This document shows positions 48,657 through 62,300 of a stretch of 64,000 nucleotides of DNA, piece by piece. The stretch's first letter is position 1. Each line of letters opens with the position of its first letter. Location of the stretch: NCBI RefSeq assembly GCF_964340395.1, contig NC_135555.1:4233501-4297500 (forward strand), read 5' to 3'. A model generated the notes under the pieces. It was not told the DNA's origin. It saw only the letters and a program-made list of their open reading frames with translations, and ran no database searches. This DNA is from Glandiceps talaboti (Eukaryota > Hemichordata > Enteropneusta > Spengelidae). A program made the position numbers and the translations under genes.

Positions 48657-51600
48657 TCAGAGAAGTTGAAAGTTGAATTTCATGTCACCAGTTTTTGTAT
48701 CAAATGTAACAGTATAATCAAGTTTTGTTTGTTTTGAGTTGATATCAATTGTTAGATTGTTAGGTAAGAAGTAAACTGCTTGTTGTGTATATGTATCCCA
48801 ACTAAGTTTATCTGTAAAGTTTACAGGTTGTTGTAATAGACCTGTTGACACAGTAGTGTTGTCATCCAGTTCAAATTCCATCCATATAACAACACCATGA
48901 CACACACCAGAACTGTAAAAATATAAGAAAGAGACCGAAAAATGTAGAAAATAGAATTCTATTGAAGGAAACATGGGGTAACAATTTTGTTTATAGTTAT
49001 ACATAAATTGATCATTTCACTTTCATTCTTTAGATATCAGTCAAACAAATTCTATTTCTACATACATGCAAAGGAACACGACAACAACACCCCCTTCTCC
49101 TTTCTTGTATGTTTTGAGTACTTTCCCAACATTGCCAATAATTCTCACTTGTATTTGCACAAACAAAGACTTGAACAAGAATTCCAAGTAATTATTGAAC
49201 AATAAGGTGCGCTGTTTTCATTCTCAGGACCTGATTATAGTATCTATTTACATTGCTGTTGATGTGTAAAGTAAATGTAATCTTTCACATTGACATTTCT
49301 GTATGTTCACATGCTTACCTCTGTATGGTCACATTACCAGCTGTTGTCAAAGTCCCCTGGGTCACAGCTTTTGTAAAATCAAATTTCATCAGGTCAATTT
49401 CTCTGGTCAAAGGTCGTGATGGATATTCCCACAGTGGGTGTGCTTCTGGTTCCCTGTCACTATAACTCATTGATTTCTATTCATACAAAGACAAAAGTAG
49501 AGATTTAATGGAAAAATGTGAAACACAGTATTAAAGAATATCATTTGTCATAGTTTGTCGAAACTTACTATGAAATGTATACCAGCCCTTCTAACACTGC
49601 CCCGCCCTCCACTCCAATTGTCATATCTCACATCTATTTATATATAATCTTCGAAAGTAACAAAACATCAGCTGAAGAACAGCCACAATATTTCTCACCT
49701 GTACAAGATCATCAAACGGTTTGACATCAAAACCTTCTAGTGTTCCCACCGGTGCTCTAATCTTCCATAAATGATCAAATTCTACAGCAATGGCTTTTAA
49801 AGTGGCTTTCCCAGGCATGATGATAACATTGTCTGCTAAAAAATCTACACATTTAGTGCGGGCATACCAGAAACATAAACTGTGCCAGGGCAGTAAGGTG
49901 TTGGTAAAATATGGCTCTCCAATCAGTATATCCACCTGTTGGGATTAAGACAAAGTACCACAAATATTTTAATACCTGTGTTCTGAGAAAAGAAATAAGA
50001 ACCACTTGAGCTTTAGAGTATAATGCATGCTTCAATTCTCATCACCTGAAATAACATTTTACCACACACATGTAGAGACATTATAAAAATAATAAAAACA
50101 ATCATTCAATTTGCTAGTTGACAAAAATGACAAAATGCTCCATGTGACACATACCCATTATTATAGGCAAAAATGTGAATAAGTTGACCTTGTTCTGTTT
50201 TGGCTCTCTAGCATGAGGTAAAATATTATTGCAGGTACCAAGATTTTCTGAATCACTTGTAGCAGTGTTTCTCATGTGATGACCTTGCTATCTTTCATAA
50301 GATAGCCAGTGTTTGAAAATATTGGTAGAGAGAAGAATGTAAGCAGGATCTATGTTAGACTGATAGACCATGGATGTATCCTCTAATACATCCATGGATA
50401 TTATCATTGTGTACACTTGAGTATCCGCAATCTGTCTAGTGTACGATTAATCCTCTTTCTCCCTAGGTAGTTTGTTTTGGCTCCACCTCATTGCTTATGT
50501 TCCTAGTTGTCTCTATTGCATACTTGTATAATACACTGTAGTGAAAGTTATAGGTTGTGAAACAATATAATCATCACACTGTAGACACAAAATGTAAACC
50601 TTACCTTGTGGTTATCTAAATCATCAGCTGTCAGATCTTCTGGTCTTTTGGTTATCACTTTGACTGTGTCTTTGAGGTCATTCTCCTTAACCATGAGGTC
50701 AATGACCTTATTTAATCCTCCTCTTCTCTCTAGTGTGTACACCTATTGAATGAACATCGACTACAGTGTCATACTTCACAACATTTTTTGTTTAAAAAAT
50801 GAGAAATTGAGAAGAAATTTTTTATGTATTTGTTTCCACTGAAAACAACTCTAAACTATCAATGAGGATATGACAAAGATTTTGATGATATCAGACTAAC
50901 TCTTGTCTAGCTGTGGGATAAAAATTGTTGACAGCTATTTTTTCTGTCCCTTTGTTAACGTTTTCTGTTGTAGTTGCAGTAAGATACACAACAGAACACT
51001 AATGTTTTTCATACAATATCAACTATAGTGAAAGAGCTTATCTATGGTGGCTAGCTTTAGAATTCAGTTCCACAAACCTGTATCTAACAGGCCTTGTGAA
51101 AGAATATGGTTACTACATGTGTATCTTTTGTCAACAATTGTCTGTTCTGATGCAAAGAAGCCCATTATAGCTATACAGGTAACTTTTTAACTCCACACTT
51201 CATTGATATCATAAAAAAGCAATATCTGGGCCTTTATCAGGTGTTCCAATCAGTTTTCCAAATACCAAATTCTATTCAAACTATGAACACAACTATTACT
51301 ATATTGGCACATAGCCATGATCAACACTACCACTGACTTACCCTTTCAGCTCCTAATTTAGCTGCCATCAATGGAAGCAAAGTACCATCACTTACAGATA
51401 AAACTACAGAATTGTTCTTGATCATCTAGGAGCAGATAAATCAATTAATATATCTTATCAATTATCCAGTCAAATATTTTTTCACTCTGGAAAAGTGTGA
51501 GCAATATCAAAAAATAATTGGAAATGCCAGTAAGTTTTTACTCGTTTATTGCAGATAAAGTCTGTTGAAATGTGATTTAAATTGAAACCAGTATCCAGAT

Positions 51601-53202
51601 GACTGCATGGCACTACTGAATGGATTATTACAAAGGGAGGAATGAGTCTTTCCACCATTTCCATCATAACTTTGTCAACGACATGATTCCCTGATTAGAG
51701 TGCAATACAAAATAGTTTACCTGTCTCAGGACCGATGTGTATTTTTGTAGTCTGACACTGTCATTCAGCATACCAATTCGTTGTCTACTCCAGACGATGC
51801 TGGCTTGAGAACTACATATTAGTCTTTCTTCACTGACTGGATTTTTATCATTCTCAGCTTGAAAGTCAAACCAAAGACTATATTCATCATGGTGTCCGGT
51901 TACTTTCACTTGATCATCTGTTTAATACATGTACAAAATGTAGTAGAAATTCAATAAATTGAGACATGATACTGTAGTGTCAGTTTACTTTGCCAGATCA
52001 GCAAGGAGAGGGTTCTCTTGAATCATGCTTAGAAAATAGAACTGGTTGTATTATAGCTAAAACTCTTATACTTATATAGCTCTCGCCACATGAAAGGTAA
52101 GGTCCACCACAGAAAAACTGCATATCTTTTACCAGTCCTCATTGCTTTGGCTGCTTTCTCCAGCATAAGTTAGTTTTAAAAGGGTGTGACATGAACTTTT
52201 GCTGATCAAACCTCAAATTTGAAGGCAACATACCAAAATGTCCTTTTCTTTCTAAATTCTTTGTACAAGAATGTCTTATGTATATAATTTAAAATCTGAA
52301 ATTTGGGAAAGATAATCTTCAACGAACTTCCCTTGACAATGTATCCAGTTTTCAAGATTAGTATATTCCTATCTCTTACCTTTTTGTACACTAATACTCT
52401 GTGGTAGATAGTAAGCTGCCTGTAACCAGTGATCTCTCCATTGAACTGAATCATAGTTGCCAGATGTTGCCCAGTGTGGTACCATACTTAGCAAAATTTC
52501 ACCCTTTGTGTCCATCTGCAAGGTCCACCACATAAAAACTGCATGTGCTTTGCCCGTCCGCAATGCTTTGGTTTCAATTGTATTTCTGCCATACTCTTTT
52601 ACCATGCCATTTCGATATGGGAAGTGTAAAATTTCAATAGGGTCTGTGATTGGCTGAAATTGGTCACATGTTAACTCATCCAAATGGAAATCATGCACTG
52701 ATGGTGCTCCTGGACACGTCTCCATATCTGCTGGGGGTCTGATGTCATTACCATTGGGAAGTTTGATTGGTTGAAGCTTGTGCCATTTTGAAACTTTCTC
52801 TGATTCCACTGCTTGTACAATAATAGTTGCTGAATGAGGAACGGCTATACAGTCATCCTGTCAAGTATCATGTATGTGAAAAAAATATGTACGGATTATG
52901 TCAACTTAACATTTTTTTTTATCACATTATTGTGGCAATGGCAAATTATATCCTATCAAACCTACCCTAATCAGGTATGACAATTCATATTGTACTATCT
53001 GTGTGGACTGGGGAAGTTAGATCACTGTAGTTTTACCATATCTTCTGTCAATAGTGTTAGAAGAATATCAATGCGTATTATTGAACTTTCGAGCATGCGC
53101 ATGTTTGCACAAGCACGTGTGTGTGTGTGTGTGTGTTTGTACGAGAGATAGAGTGTGTCTGTTTTTCTCTGTATGTATGTATTTGTATGCCTGTGTGTGT
53201 GT

Positions 53203-53283
<81 letters not shown>

Positions 53284-55516
53284 TAAGATTATTTTCATTC
53301 ATCTTCCATGCAAACACATTGCAGCTACCTTATATTTTGGAATATAGGAAAGTAGAAAAGCTATAATCTCTCCATCCACCAAAATGTACATTTAGAAAGG
53401 TTGTCTCTCACCTCTAGTAAGTTTTCTAAAGCATGTTTGTAGGTTGGTATGGCTCCTTCTCCAATTAGTTCAGTATCAAATACCTCAGTGGCAAGAATGT
53501 TGGCTTTGAAGGGCATGTCACCATCTGTAGAGAAATAAAACAAGGCAAGCTGAAACTTACACACTATCAAGTATATCAATAGATTACTTTTAGGAAAAAA
53601 TCATGGTTCCATGTTTTGCCTTATATTTCCAATAGCTGCATTTGATATGTCAGACTTTCATACAAAACATGAGCCAACAAACTGATACATGTTACCCAAA
53701 ACTTACTGGAAGTTGAAACAATATATTTTTGTGTCGGTCAATAGGCCTATCAGTTTGTGGGAAAAAATATGCAGTGCAGAAATAAATATGTTATTCCATT
53801 TTAATGGTGTTCTCATCATTCTTAAATTAAAAATACCTGTCACTTACCTGGCCCAACAGTTAAATCAGTTGATCGCTTAGGAATAACTGTAATTATATCA
53901 GCAAACCCATTATTTTGTATAATCTTCCTGGCTACATTAGCCATTGGATGAAATGCCTATCATTACAGAAAATGATAAAGGATAAGTTGAAAAGGTTGAA
54001 GGTATCCACAATGGTGAGAAAAATACAAAGAAACAATTGAAATTTGCAATCCAGACTGAGCATGCTCTGCCGCAAAGGCTTATGGGATTATCTGTGGTTA
54101 TCGTAATAACTTATCTGGAGCTACTGATGAAATAAACCTTCCACACTGGTCAGGATAAATATGAATTGATCATTCATGGTTATAAACAATGTAACAATAT
54201 TGTTTACAATACTAATTGATTAGTATTTATCATCACATTTCCCATGATGCAACATTCAATATGGCAGGTTTGCAAGTTCCCTATTGGATGACATGTTTGC
54301 CTTTCTGTTTTTTTCTGGGGTAATAGACCACTTTATTTACATGGCCTCTTTATCATCACAACATTTAATATTTGGGATTGTTTGTTGTATGATTCCAAAG
54401 ACTGAAAGTGGTGGATTTTGAAATACAAGTACACTACATGTACCAATACTTAGAACAGAAATAAGAAAACTTTTTTTTTGTCTAATACAGTATTCACAGT
54501 GGTTATACTAAATATATTTTAACAATATAGATTCCTCTGTCAGCAAAATACTGAGTATAATTGATGGTTCTATCAAAATTGGCATAAATAAGAAGATAAA
54601 TTTTTGTTATCTTTATTTATTTTATTTATTTTTTTACATGACCTACGTAACTTACCAGTGATATGCAAAATTATATAGATAGGAAAGCAGTTCTTTGTAA
54701 TTTGGAAATATTTGCATACAAAATTTAAACTATATTTAATAATTTGAGAAAAAAGAACAAAATATTGTTACATGTAAAAGCACTTGCAAATGATAGTCTA
54801 CTATACTTGTCACTTTTTGAACAAAAGTTTTTAATATGCAATACACTGTCCTGTTTGGAACTAGACTAATACAAACCTCACAAGCTGTGACTCTCTCAGC
54901 ACCAGAATTAGCTGCCATCATGGATAATAAACCAGTCCCTGTTCCAATATCCAGAACATGTGCTTTCTTTCCCCTGCCTTGAATAATTTTAACAGCTTCT
55001 TTGATGGCAGCATAGTACTTTTTATTCTGGAACAAATAGAAATAACATTTATTGAAATGATTAGCAAAGTACGACATAATTATTTTTTCCATAAGTTGAC
55101 GAAGATTTCTTACCTTGTGATACAAAAAAAAACTGCCTTTCATAGGAAAAAATTATCCATACTACTGACTCACAATAAAAATGAAAATACATTTTTCTGA
55201 TGCAACTGAGTTTGTATTCATCATCATCATCCTCCTCCTCCTCCTCATCATCATCATCATCTTACATCAATTATTAATTCATACAGATTTTTTTCTAAAT
55301 GATAAATAAACTTGTCATTACTAATCGAATGTGAAATATATAGATAATCACCCGCTCATCATCATGAAGCATATCGGCATACGCAGATCTTGACACTTCT
55401 TGATGGTAGTCGTATTCTTGGTCTTGCATTATCCATTCAGTGTCGCCAGTGGTGGGGTTCACACGTGAGAAAAAGACGTCTGCAGTGTTCTGAGTGGTCG
55501 TCGTTATTGTTGCCAT
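48657..55516 (-). CDS. PRMT7: PRMT7, protein arginine N-methyltransferase 7
   Basis: Eleven exons in consistent phase (high to low): 55516-55352, 55026-54877, 53956-53848, 53524-53412, 52857-52380, 51917-51721, 51425-51342, 50742-50605, 49935-49699, 49476-49319, 48912-48657; 694 codons (human 692). PRMT7 is a type III enzyme making monomethyl-arginine from SAM, on histones and splicing proteins among others. NPTTGDTEW and [18 protein letters not shown] begin the first module; [11 protein letters not shown] (79-89) is motif [16 protein letters not shown] (154-168) is the double-E loop, with E155 and E164. The second, degenerate methyltransferase module contains [11 protein letters not shown] and [17 protein letters not shown], as in animal PRMT7. 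The ATG at 55516 was chosen because it lies just before the conserved N-terminus; an in-frame extension upstream lacks ATG. The exon 2 donor is GTTTGT, weaker than the rest. Divergent from AMFR. Confidence 0.95.
50368..50397. other. 12-bp perfect palindromic hairpin
   Basis: CCATGGATGTAT and ATACATCCATGG flank a six-base spacer in PRMT7 intron 8. The stem is perfect but short, and no element borders are seen. Confidence 0.6.
52099..52150 (-). pseudogene. Fragment copy of PRMT7 exon 5 in intron 5
   Basis: About 50 bp resembles exon 5 at 52511-52562 at about 84 percent identity, same orientation. Read in the exon frame it gives [16 protein letters not shown] against [16 protein letters not shown] in the exon, so changes are mostly conservative and the frame is open. 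The copy has a possible AAAGCAG acceptor just upstream but no good donor, so it is treated as an exon fossil. Confidence 0.8.
53117..53282. repeat. (GT)n microsatellite, long
   Basis: Two GT tracts, the second about 80 bp, with a TTTGTACGAGAGATAG interruption, lie in PRMT7 intron 4. Confidence 0.96.
54040..54281. mobile_element. MITE family A, copy 3
   Basis: It aligns along its whole length with copies 1 and 2 and keeps the right end TTTGCAAGTTCCC-TA; the left end is degraded. It lies in PRMT7 intron 2-3 region between exons 55026-54877 and 53956-53848. Confidence 0.8.
55218..55262. repeat. (CAT)n(CCT)n(CAT)n tract
   Basis: A trinucleotide tract of about 15 units in PRMT7 intron 1. Confidence 0.9.
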
Positions 55517-56329
55517 CTCCTTTACAAAACGTGTGTAACGGAGAGTCGCAGCGATGGTTGACGCTCGGATCGTCTGTCGAGCAGTCAATGCAAAAGATAC
55601 CAAACCCACGATCGCCTTAATTTTGAATTGTATTTGTAAAAGAGCCAGAACCTTCTCATGACATCATATGGGCGCAGCCATATTGGATAGTCAAATTCTC
55701 GCGAGACCTACGTAAATGCCGAATTCCATTGAAAAGTTCATATATATTCATCCGCAATTTACACTACTTTATATAGTAGATATCAGTCTGTCTGGTCAGT
55801 TGTTTTCCCGTGTGTAAGAATAATCTAATACCGTTTAGTGTTTGATAAACCAGATATTATGAAAATATAATCATAACACCCGGAATAAGTGAGGTACTAT
55901 ATAGTCTAGAATTCAGATATGGAGGTGTTATACGGCTGAAGTCACGAACATACGTATATGGACGATTGACCCTATGTGATATCTGTGCGAGTCACAAATA
56001 TCAACACGTCAGCCCAACATTAGCAGCATTTCACAAACAACCCATCGATGAATGCTGTATTTTTGGGATTTCGTGCTTAATCGACGGGCTTGGCGGGGTA
56101 ATTGTTTTGTAGACTGTCACTCTACATAATGTGAAGCAAGAGTTTCTGGCAGTATCGACGAAACATTTATTTGGATAAAATAACCAGGAAACGTAACGCA
56201 AGTGTACTATCATATTTTGGACCAATATTATCTGTTTACTTGGGAAAACATTGGAAATCATACGCGAAGCACCAAATCGTCACTTTTATGCTTCTCATTT
56301 TGTGTGAACCAGACCGAAGTTCTTGAAAA
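55517..56329. promoter_or_regulatory. PRMT7/AMFR divergent promoter region
   Basis: 813 bp separates the two start codons. TCTCGCGAGA at 55697-55706 is the palindromic motif found in ubiquitously active, often divergent, animal promoters. GCAGCCATATTGG (55676-55686) combines a YY1-like CCAT core with an inverted CCAAT (ATTGG). The elements lie about 170-180 bp from the PRMT7 ATG and 620 bp from the AMFR ATG, so AMFR may have a longer 5' leader or its own promoter. No recognised ORF lies between. Confidence 0.6.
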
Positions 56330-59300
56330 ATGCCTGTGTTTTTTCTAGACCGTCTACCCTTACCAAGTCTAAGGACGTACACGGTGATCAGTGTGTTGAT
56401 GGTTGCTGTCTCGATGTGGTATGCCCACCAAGTCGTTCTTGATAACAGACTAACGGAGGCTTTGCAAAACATCATAGCTAAAGAATCGCAAAGACAAGGA
56501 GATGTACCACCAGATGTTGAAATATCGCCAGCTGCACATATAATATTTCCGGACACCGCGAAACTAATAGTGATCAACAAAACGGGGACATTTGATGATG
56601 TAAGTGGAGGGAGGGACAGTGAGGAGGAGGTTGAATTTGGAAGCCATGTAATTGATGTAGTTGCAGTGGAGGACGAAAATGCGGAAGGGGAGGAAACTGT
56701 TATAGTTACGGGGGAGGATGGAGATGAGGAAAGGATTGAGATCGATGCTGATGAAGTGGAGGATGTAGGAGACGTTGTTGAGAATGAAGTTCCAGATGAG
56801 ACAGATGGAGATGACGGTGTTACAACCCTAGAAGAGAAAGATACTGGAATTGAAGATAGTGATTTAGAAATGGAAGTGACAATTGAATTGGAACCAATGA
56901 GTCATTTAGACCAGATGGTAGATGTAATGATGCAAGAACATCTATGTGTTTGGGTAAGTCATGTGTTCTTTCTGGCACCCCTCCTTTTTTTTGAAGATTT
57001 TAATTTAACGGAATCCCAAATATTGACATTGTATGACTAGATATGAGAAGTGAGGTCTCAAGGTTTCACTAGATTAAAATTAAATATCATGTTCTGACAA
57101 TCTTAAGGGGCTTGCCATCAATTTCAACTCACTGAAGCAAAGCATGAGGATGAATGAATAATAGAGCCATATCAATTAATGTGTCAACACAACAGTTTCA
57201 TTTTTGTGACTTGCAATTTGAGCTGTACTGTGCCAAACTATTCATTGTATACCAGACTGCACAGACATGGAGAATGGCTGTTTTCACATCTATGTCTGTA
57301 TTGTCTGGTTGATATTCAATTGCCCTTGTAGAAATTGTGTAAGTGGGTTATGAGTTCATTTAAAATACATAGGCTGAGTTACAGGGTCATCCAAGGTCCA
57401 ACTGTTCAGTGTTGTGGCTCATCACATATGCAAACATACAGCCATATTGCATATTGTCATGTAGATTTTGAGAAACTTGGTATAAACAAAGCCACAATCC
57501 TGACAATATTGGGACTTTCTAAAAATTATCTTTAGTTTTCAGTGAATTTGTTTGCCAGACAACGTAATAAATGGAATTAATAGACTTATTTGTTTTTCAT
57601 TATTTTTTTTTGTAACATTATAATAAATCACTTTACGTTCAGTATTCATGCTGGTATGGTAATACTAAGTATAATCTATTCAAGTTCCTGCCCATTTTTT
57701 CTGGATTTCCTTCACCAAAATAGTGCCACAAAAGCAAACTATGGCTCCAACTAACATCTGTTAACAAAAGACTAAAATGAAACTAATATTATGAATAGTG
57801 AAATTAGTGTTCACCATTGATGATGTTTATAATGTGTTATTCATGTATGTAGCAGAAATATAAATATATGTTTTTTTGATATTTCCAACTACTACTTTTT
57901 AGTGGATGCTTACTTGTACATATCATTAGCAATGACAATTTTCACTTCACAAAAATAAAATTCTGTAAATTTTCAAAACTGAAATGACAACATGAAATAG
58001 AAACAAAACACAGTATCTAATTTGACATCATATAATTATTGATATATTTTGAAGCATGATAAGGGTCGTGCAAACCTTAATAGGAATCCGTTTTTTCCAT
58101 CCAAACCTCTACAAGTGTAGGAATCTATTTCTACATGCAAACCACTAAAAAGAATTAAGATTTTCACGTGCAAATCTCAAGAAAGAACTGACTAAGAGCT
58201 GTCTATTATACAAAATTAATACTATATAACTTGCTTAAATATGCTAATAAAATAAAATATAACACTTTTTGTTTTCCTCCTGTTGCAGGCTATCATCAAT
58301 ATGGGATATTGTCTACTGATATTGCTAGGGAAACTGATTCAGGTTATTGTATTTGGACAACTGAGAGTCAGTGAACAACAGGTAAGAAGGATTATCCATT
58401 CCCCCCCAAAAATAGTTCACTAGAAGGCTAAAAGAAACTACAGTCACACTTTTATGAAAGGAGTGTCTTGCCTGGAAGCTTTTGACGTAGAAGTGTGTAT
58501 AATAATTATATAGTACTTGGTTTCACATGACTTTTTGCTATCATGTTAACATTAATAAACGTGAAGTGGTTTGAAATTTAATTTCCATATGATTGTCTCA
58601 GTGGATAATGTTCAAACATTACATATACAGTGTATTTGGTTAACCTTGTTCAGGTAGAATACTTGACAAGGACAAGCACTATAGAACCAGCATCTATTTT
58701 ACCCCATATCCAAGAATTAGTTGGGGATGGAGGTGGCAGGGAGAGAAAATTTGTTTTCACACATTCTGCCAGAAACTACCTACCACACAAATAAAAGTTT
58801 GTGCATCATATGCCCTAAGCTTGTTGAAAGTAATAGCACCATGGTTGTGTCATTAAGAAATAATGAGAAGCTACAGTCTTTATTCAGACATGGTTAAAAT
58901 TCCTGTTTCATTGACCCATGAAATCACAATGATATGATGGATGAGTTTTCCTAGATATTGGGTTTTAAGATAGCATTTCTTTACAACATTACATGTAAAA
59001 ATAACTCTAATTTGTTTTGTTATACAATTTCTTAGACTGTACAGTAAGATATGTTGTGTTGCTGTTCAGTCCTATCAGGCTTCTAAACCAGAGTGAGTGA
59101 GTGGTAGATAGTGTGGCATGAATGCTGTATCTTACAGACTAACAATTTCTTTGTAGCTTGGAAACACAGGATAGATTGTTATTTTAAAAAAAAAACATGT
59201 TCTTTTTTTTATGTAATATGAGTCATAACTACAATGGATTATAGTTATAAATACATATGATATGGGTATCAATATCTACATTTACGTGTACATGTACAAT

Positions 59301-62300
59301 CTACATACTAGGTATCACTGTCAGTCTAGGTACCAGAGATTACTTGCACTGGTTCTCGCACACAATAGTGGTTTTTTCACTGCAGTGCAGTACCAAAAAC
59401 ATTATTGCATACCTGCATGCAAGTGATATGCAAATCAGGATATAATTCACTACACAGAAAATCATGTGATCATGCTGTATGATTTTTATGGAAATTTGCC
59501 ATTTTTGATAAACATATGTAATAATAACAGAACCCCATGCCACATGAGTTCCTGTGTGGGTACTCAAGAGTATTTGCACTCATGCTTGCAGTGTTTTCTG
59601 CTGCACTTTCACTATGCTCGTGAAAGTATGGGTGTAGAGAACACTGCAGGCATTCATGCAAATACCCCAAGTATGCCACACTTGGGGTTCTGTCATAGTA
59701 TACTATTATATGTTGGCATATCAGATTATTAATAGTAACTTGTGTAACTCAGTATCAAGTACCTATTACATCATGTGTTTAATACTTTGTGCAGTTATGA
59801 TGTTATAAAGAAAACATGAAATATTATCCAGGAGAAGTTAGTAGTTGGACAAATATTTACCCTTTTATCAATGTATGTAGTCCAATAGTTTTAATGAAAT
59901 GGTAAATATTTCTATTTTGTGTGGTATTGAAAGTGAAAGTTGTAATTATACAAACAATTCATTGAGTGGGAGTGTTTCAAATCCGAAACATGTCAAAACA
60001 GGCATGAATGTACATGTAATGTGGCCCATTGTGGGTAATAAAAATATACCAATCTTCATATTTAACAAACTTTAAGTCAAAATAATGATAAGGTATATGT
60101 AAAAATATGCCAAGTATTCAGTTTGGCATGAATAACAGTATTGTCAACTGTTTTGTAAATGATATTACACAAGGTTACAGAGTGGAAAGCATTGTGAAAG
60201 AAGACCTTGCTTGCAGTCTAATCTAAATATACATATATACATATGCACATACTAATGCAATAATTAGGCATTCTGCAAGCATAACATGTCTCTAAGTAGT
60301 GAGATATAGCACTTTAGTAGACACCAATCTAATAATTTATTATTCAGAGTTCAACCAAGGGACAGTTACGTGTAAGTGGAAATGTTGAATGCTGTTGTTT
60401 CATTTTGAAGCAAAATAAATCAAGCTGTGATCATCATCTCATAGAATGTGCTATACACTACATGATGATATTGTCAAATCAAAATAGGGCATGACTCACA
60501 GACATAAAGTAAACATTTGCTGTAACTAATACCAATGATATGATAATGGCCATAGTCCATATTGGCTTATTGAATAGATATGCAATTTAGAAATATAGTG
60601 ATGTTGTTTGTAAATTTAGTGCCAACATGCATTGTGTTATAGCCAAGCTGTGTGTCTTTTCCGATGTGTATGAAATTACACTATCTTGAGTATATTTGAT
60701 CCAGAGTGGCTAGGGGATTTACAAATCAAATTCTGCAATAGATTTATTTTGAAATTATTACAAAATTGTCATAGAATCACACTGAAATTTTATCAAACAG
60801 TTACACAAAGTCATGGGTTTCTGGACAGAAATGAACAAAATTGATAAAAAAATTTTGAAAGATTCTGATAATTTAACTTTAAGTCAAACGTGATGACTTG
60901 AGTACTATAAAGTTCATCAAATGAGAGTTGTAAACATTTTATTTTTGAAGTCCTAGATTGAAAGTTTATCAGTGCCACGACAGATTGTATGAATTGTAAT
61001 TCTCTTACATCAATGACTATGCTACAGAATGTATGGCAGTATGTTTATGAAAGCTATCAGCCTTTCCACTGAGTTTTTACTGAAACCATCTAATAGTTAG
61101 AGCCATTGTAGTGAAGAGTGAGCTCACCAAAACACCCGTAGTGAACATACAACTTGTCGCTATGGCTAAAACTGTGGCGTGATTTATGTTAAAATATGAA
61201 CCATGATATGCACATACATATATCTGACCTGTGTGACCCCTACTGTGCCATTTTGTCAGAGGGGTTACTGACACCTGCCAAGGTTGCTGATAGTTTGAGT
61301 AAAGAGATGTATGTCTTTATATTGTATTATCATAAATTTACTTCCTTTGCCCTGATTTGTAAGGAAAGGTCACTGGAACATGGTACATAGTAACATAGGC
61401 TATATTGAAACTTGTACCTACTAGGCATCTAGAAGAAATTAAGATTTTAAGAAATAGGGGGAAAAAATCGAGTAAAAAATTTCGTTTTAACAGAACTTCA
61501 CAATTATGAATACCAATATATTATTGTACACATTTTCTCCTATTTCTAGCACCTGAAGGACAAGTTTTGGAACTTCTTATTCCACAAGTTTATCTTTGTG
61601 TTTGGCGTCATGAATGTTCAAAATATGCATGAAGTTGTCCTGTGGTCAACGTGGTTCTCAATTCTTGGATTTCTACACCTGCTGGCTCAGATGTGCAAAG
61701 ACAGGTTTGAATACGTAAGGAAATATCAGTGAATTTCTACATTTACACATGTCAATATAAGAGAAATATCAGTTAACATTTACACATGATTTAAAGATGA
61801 CCAGACACAGATTTCATCTATATGGAAATATATAATTGTTTTCCTCACTAGACATACATGCTAGATTTTCCTATATTTAGTTGACAAACACATGTCACTA
61901 TCTAAACATAAATTATAGTTTTTTGTATGTTTACTTTCCAACACATGTCACTAAACATACATGATAGTTTAGATAAATTGAATCATAGTAATCGATTATA
62001 GAAGACTGTGGTAGTGTGATAATTTGTAAGTTCTAAATTCTCATAACCTGAAATAAAAATCAGATGAGAGGGTACTAAGACTAATTTACCCTCTTGTCTA
62101 ATTGGTTAGAGTAATCTGTGCACCTGTCGTATCATTCTCTCAGTTTGCTGTAGTGACCACATTTTAGGTCGATAACATCTGAGTGCTGTTGTCTGACACA
62201 ACTCCCTTGACTACTAACTGGGGAAAACATTGAAAATGGCTTTTTGAAAAAATATCTTTACATAAAAAAGAAGACTTGTATTGTCATTCCAATATCAAAA

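Noticed and set aside
55517-55609. N-terminal extension of PRMT7 to 55609
   Set aside because: The frame is open but begins at GTG, with no in-frame ATG before an upstream stop. The ATG at 55516 directly precedes the conserved PRMT7 start.
56236-56580. 114-codon minus-strand frame opposite AMFR exon 1
   Set aside because: Antisense of a clearly conserved AMFR coding exon, with no recognised homologue.
62085-62230. tRNA gene
   Set aside because: A box-like sequence is present but the cloverleaf stems and an anticodon loop could not be formed; a SINE relic is more likely.
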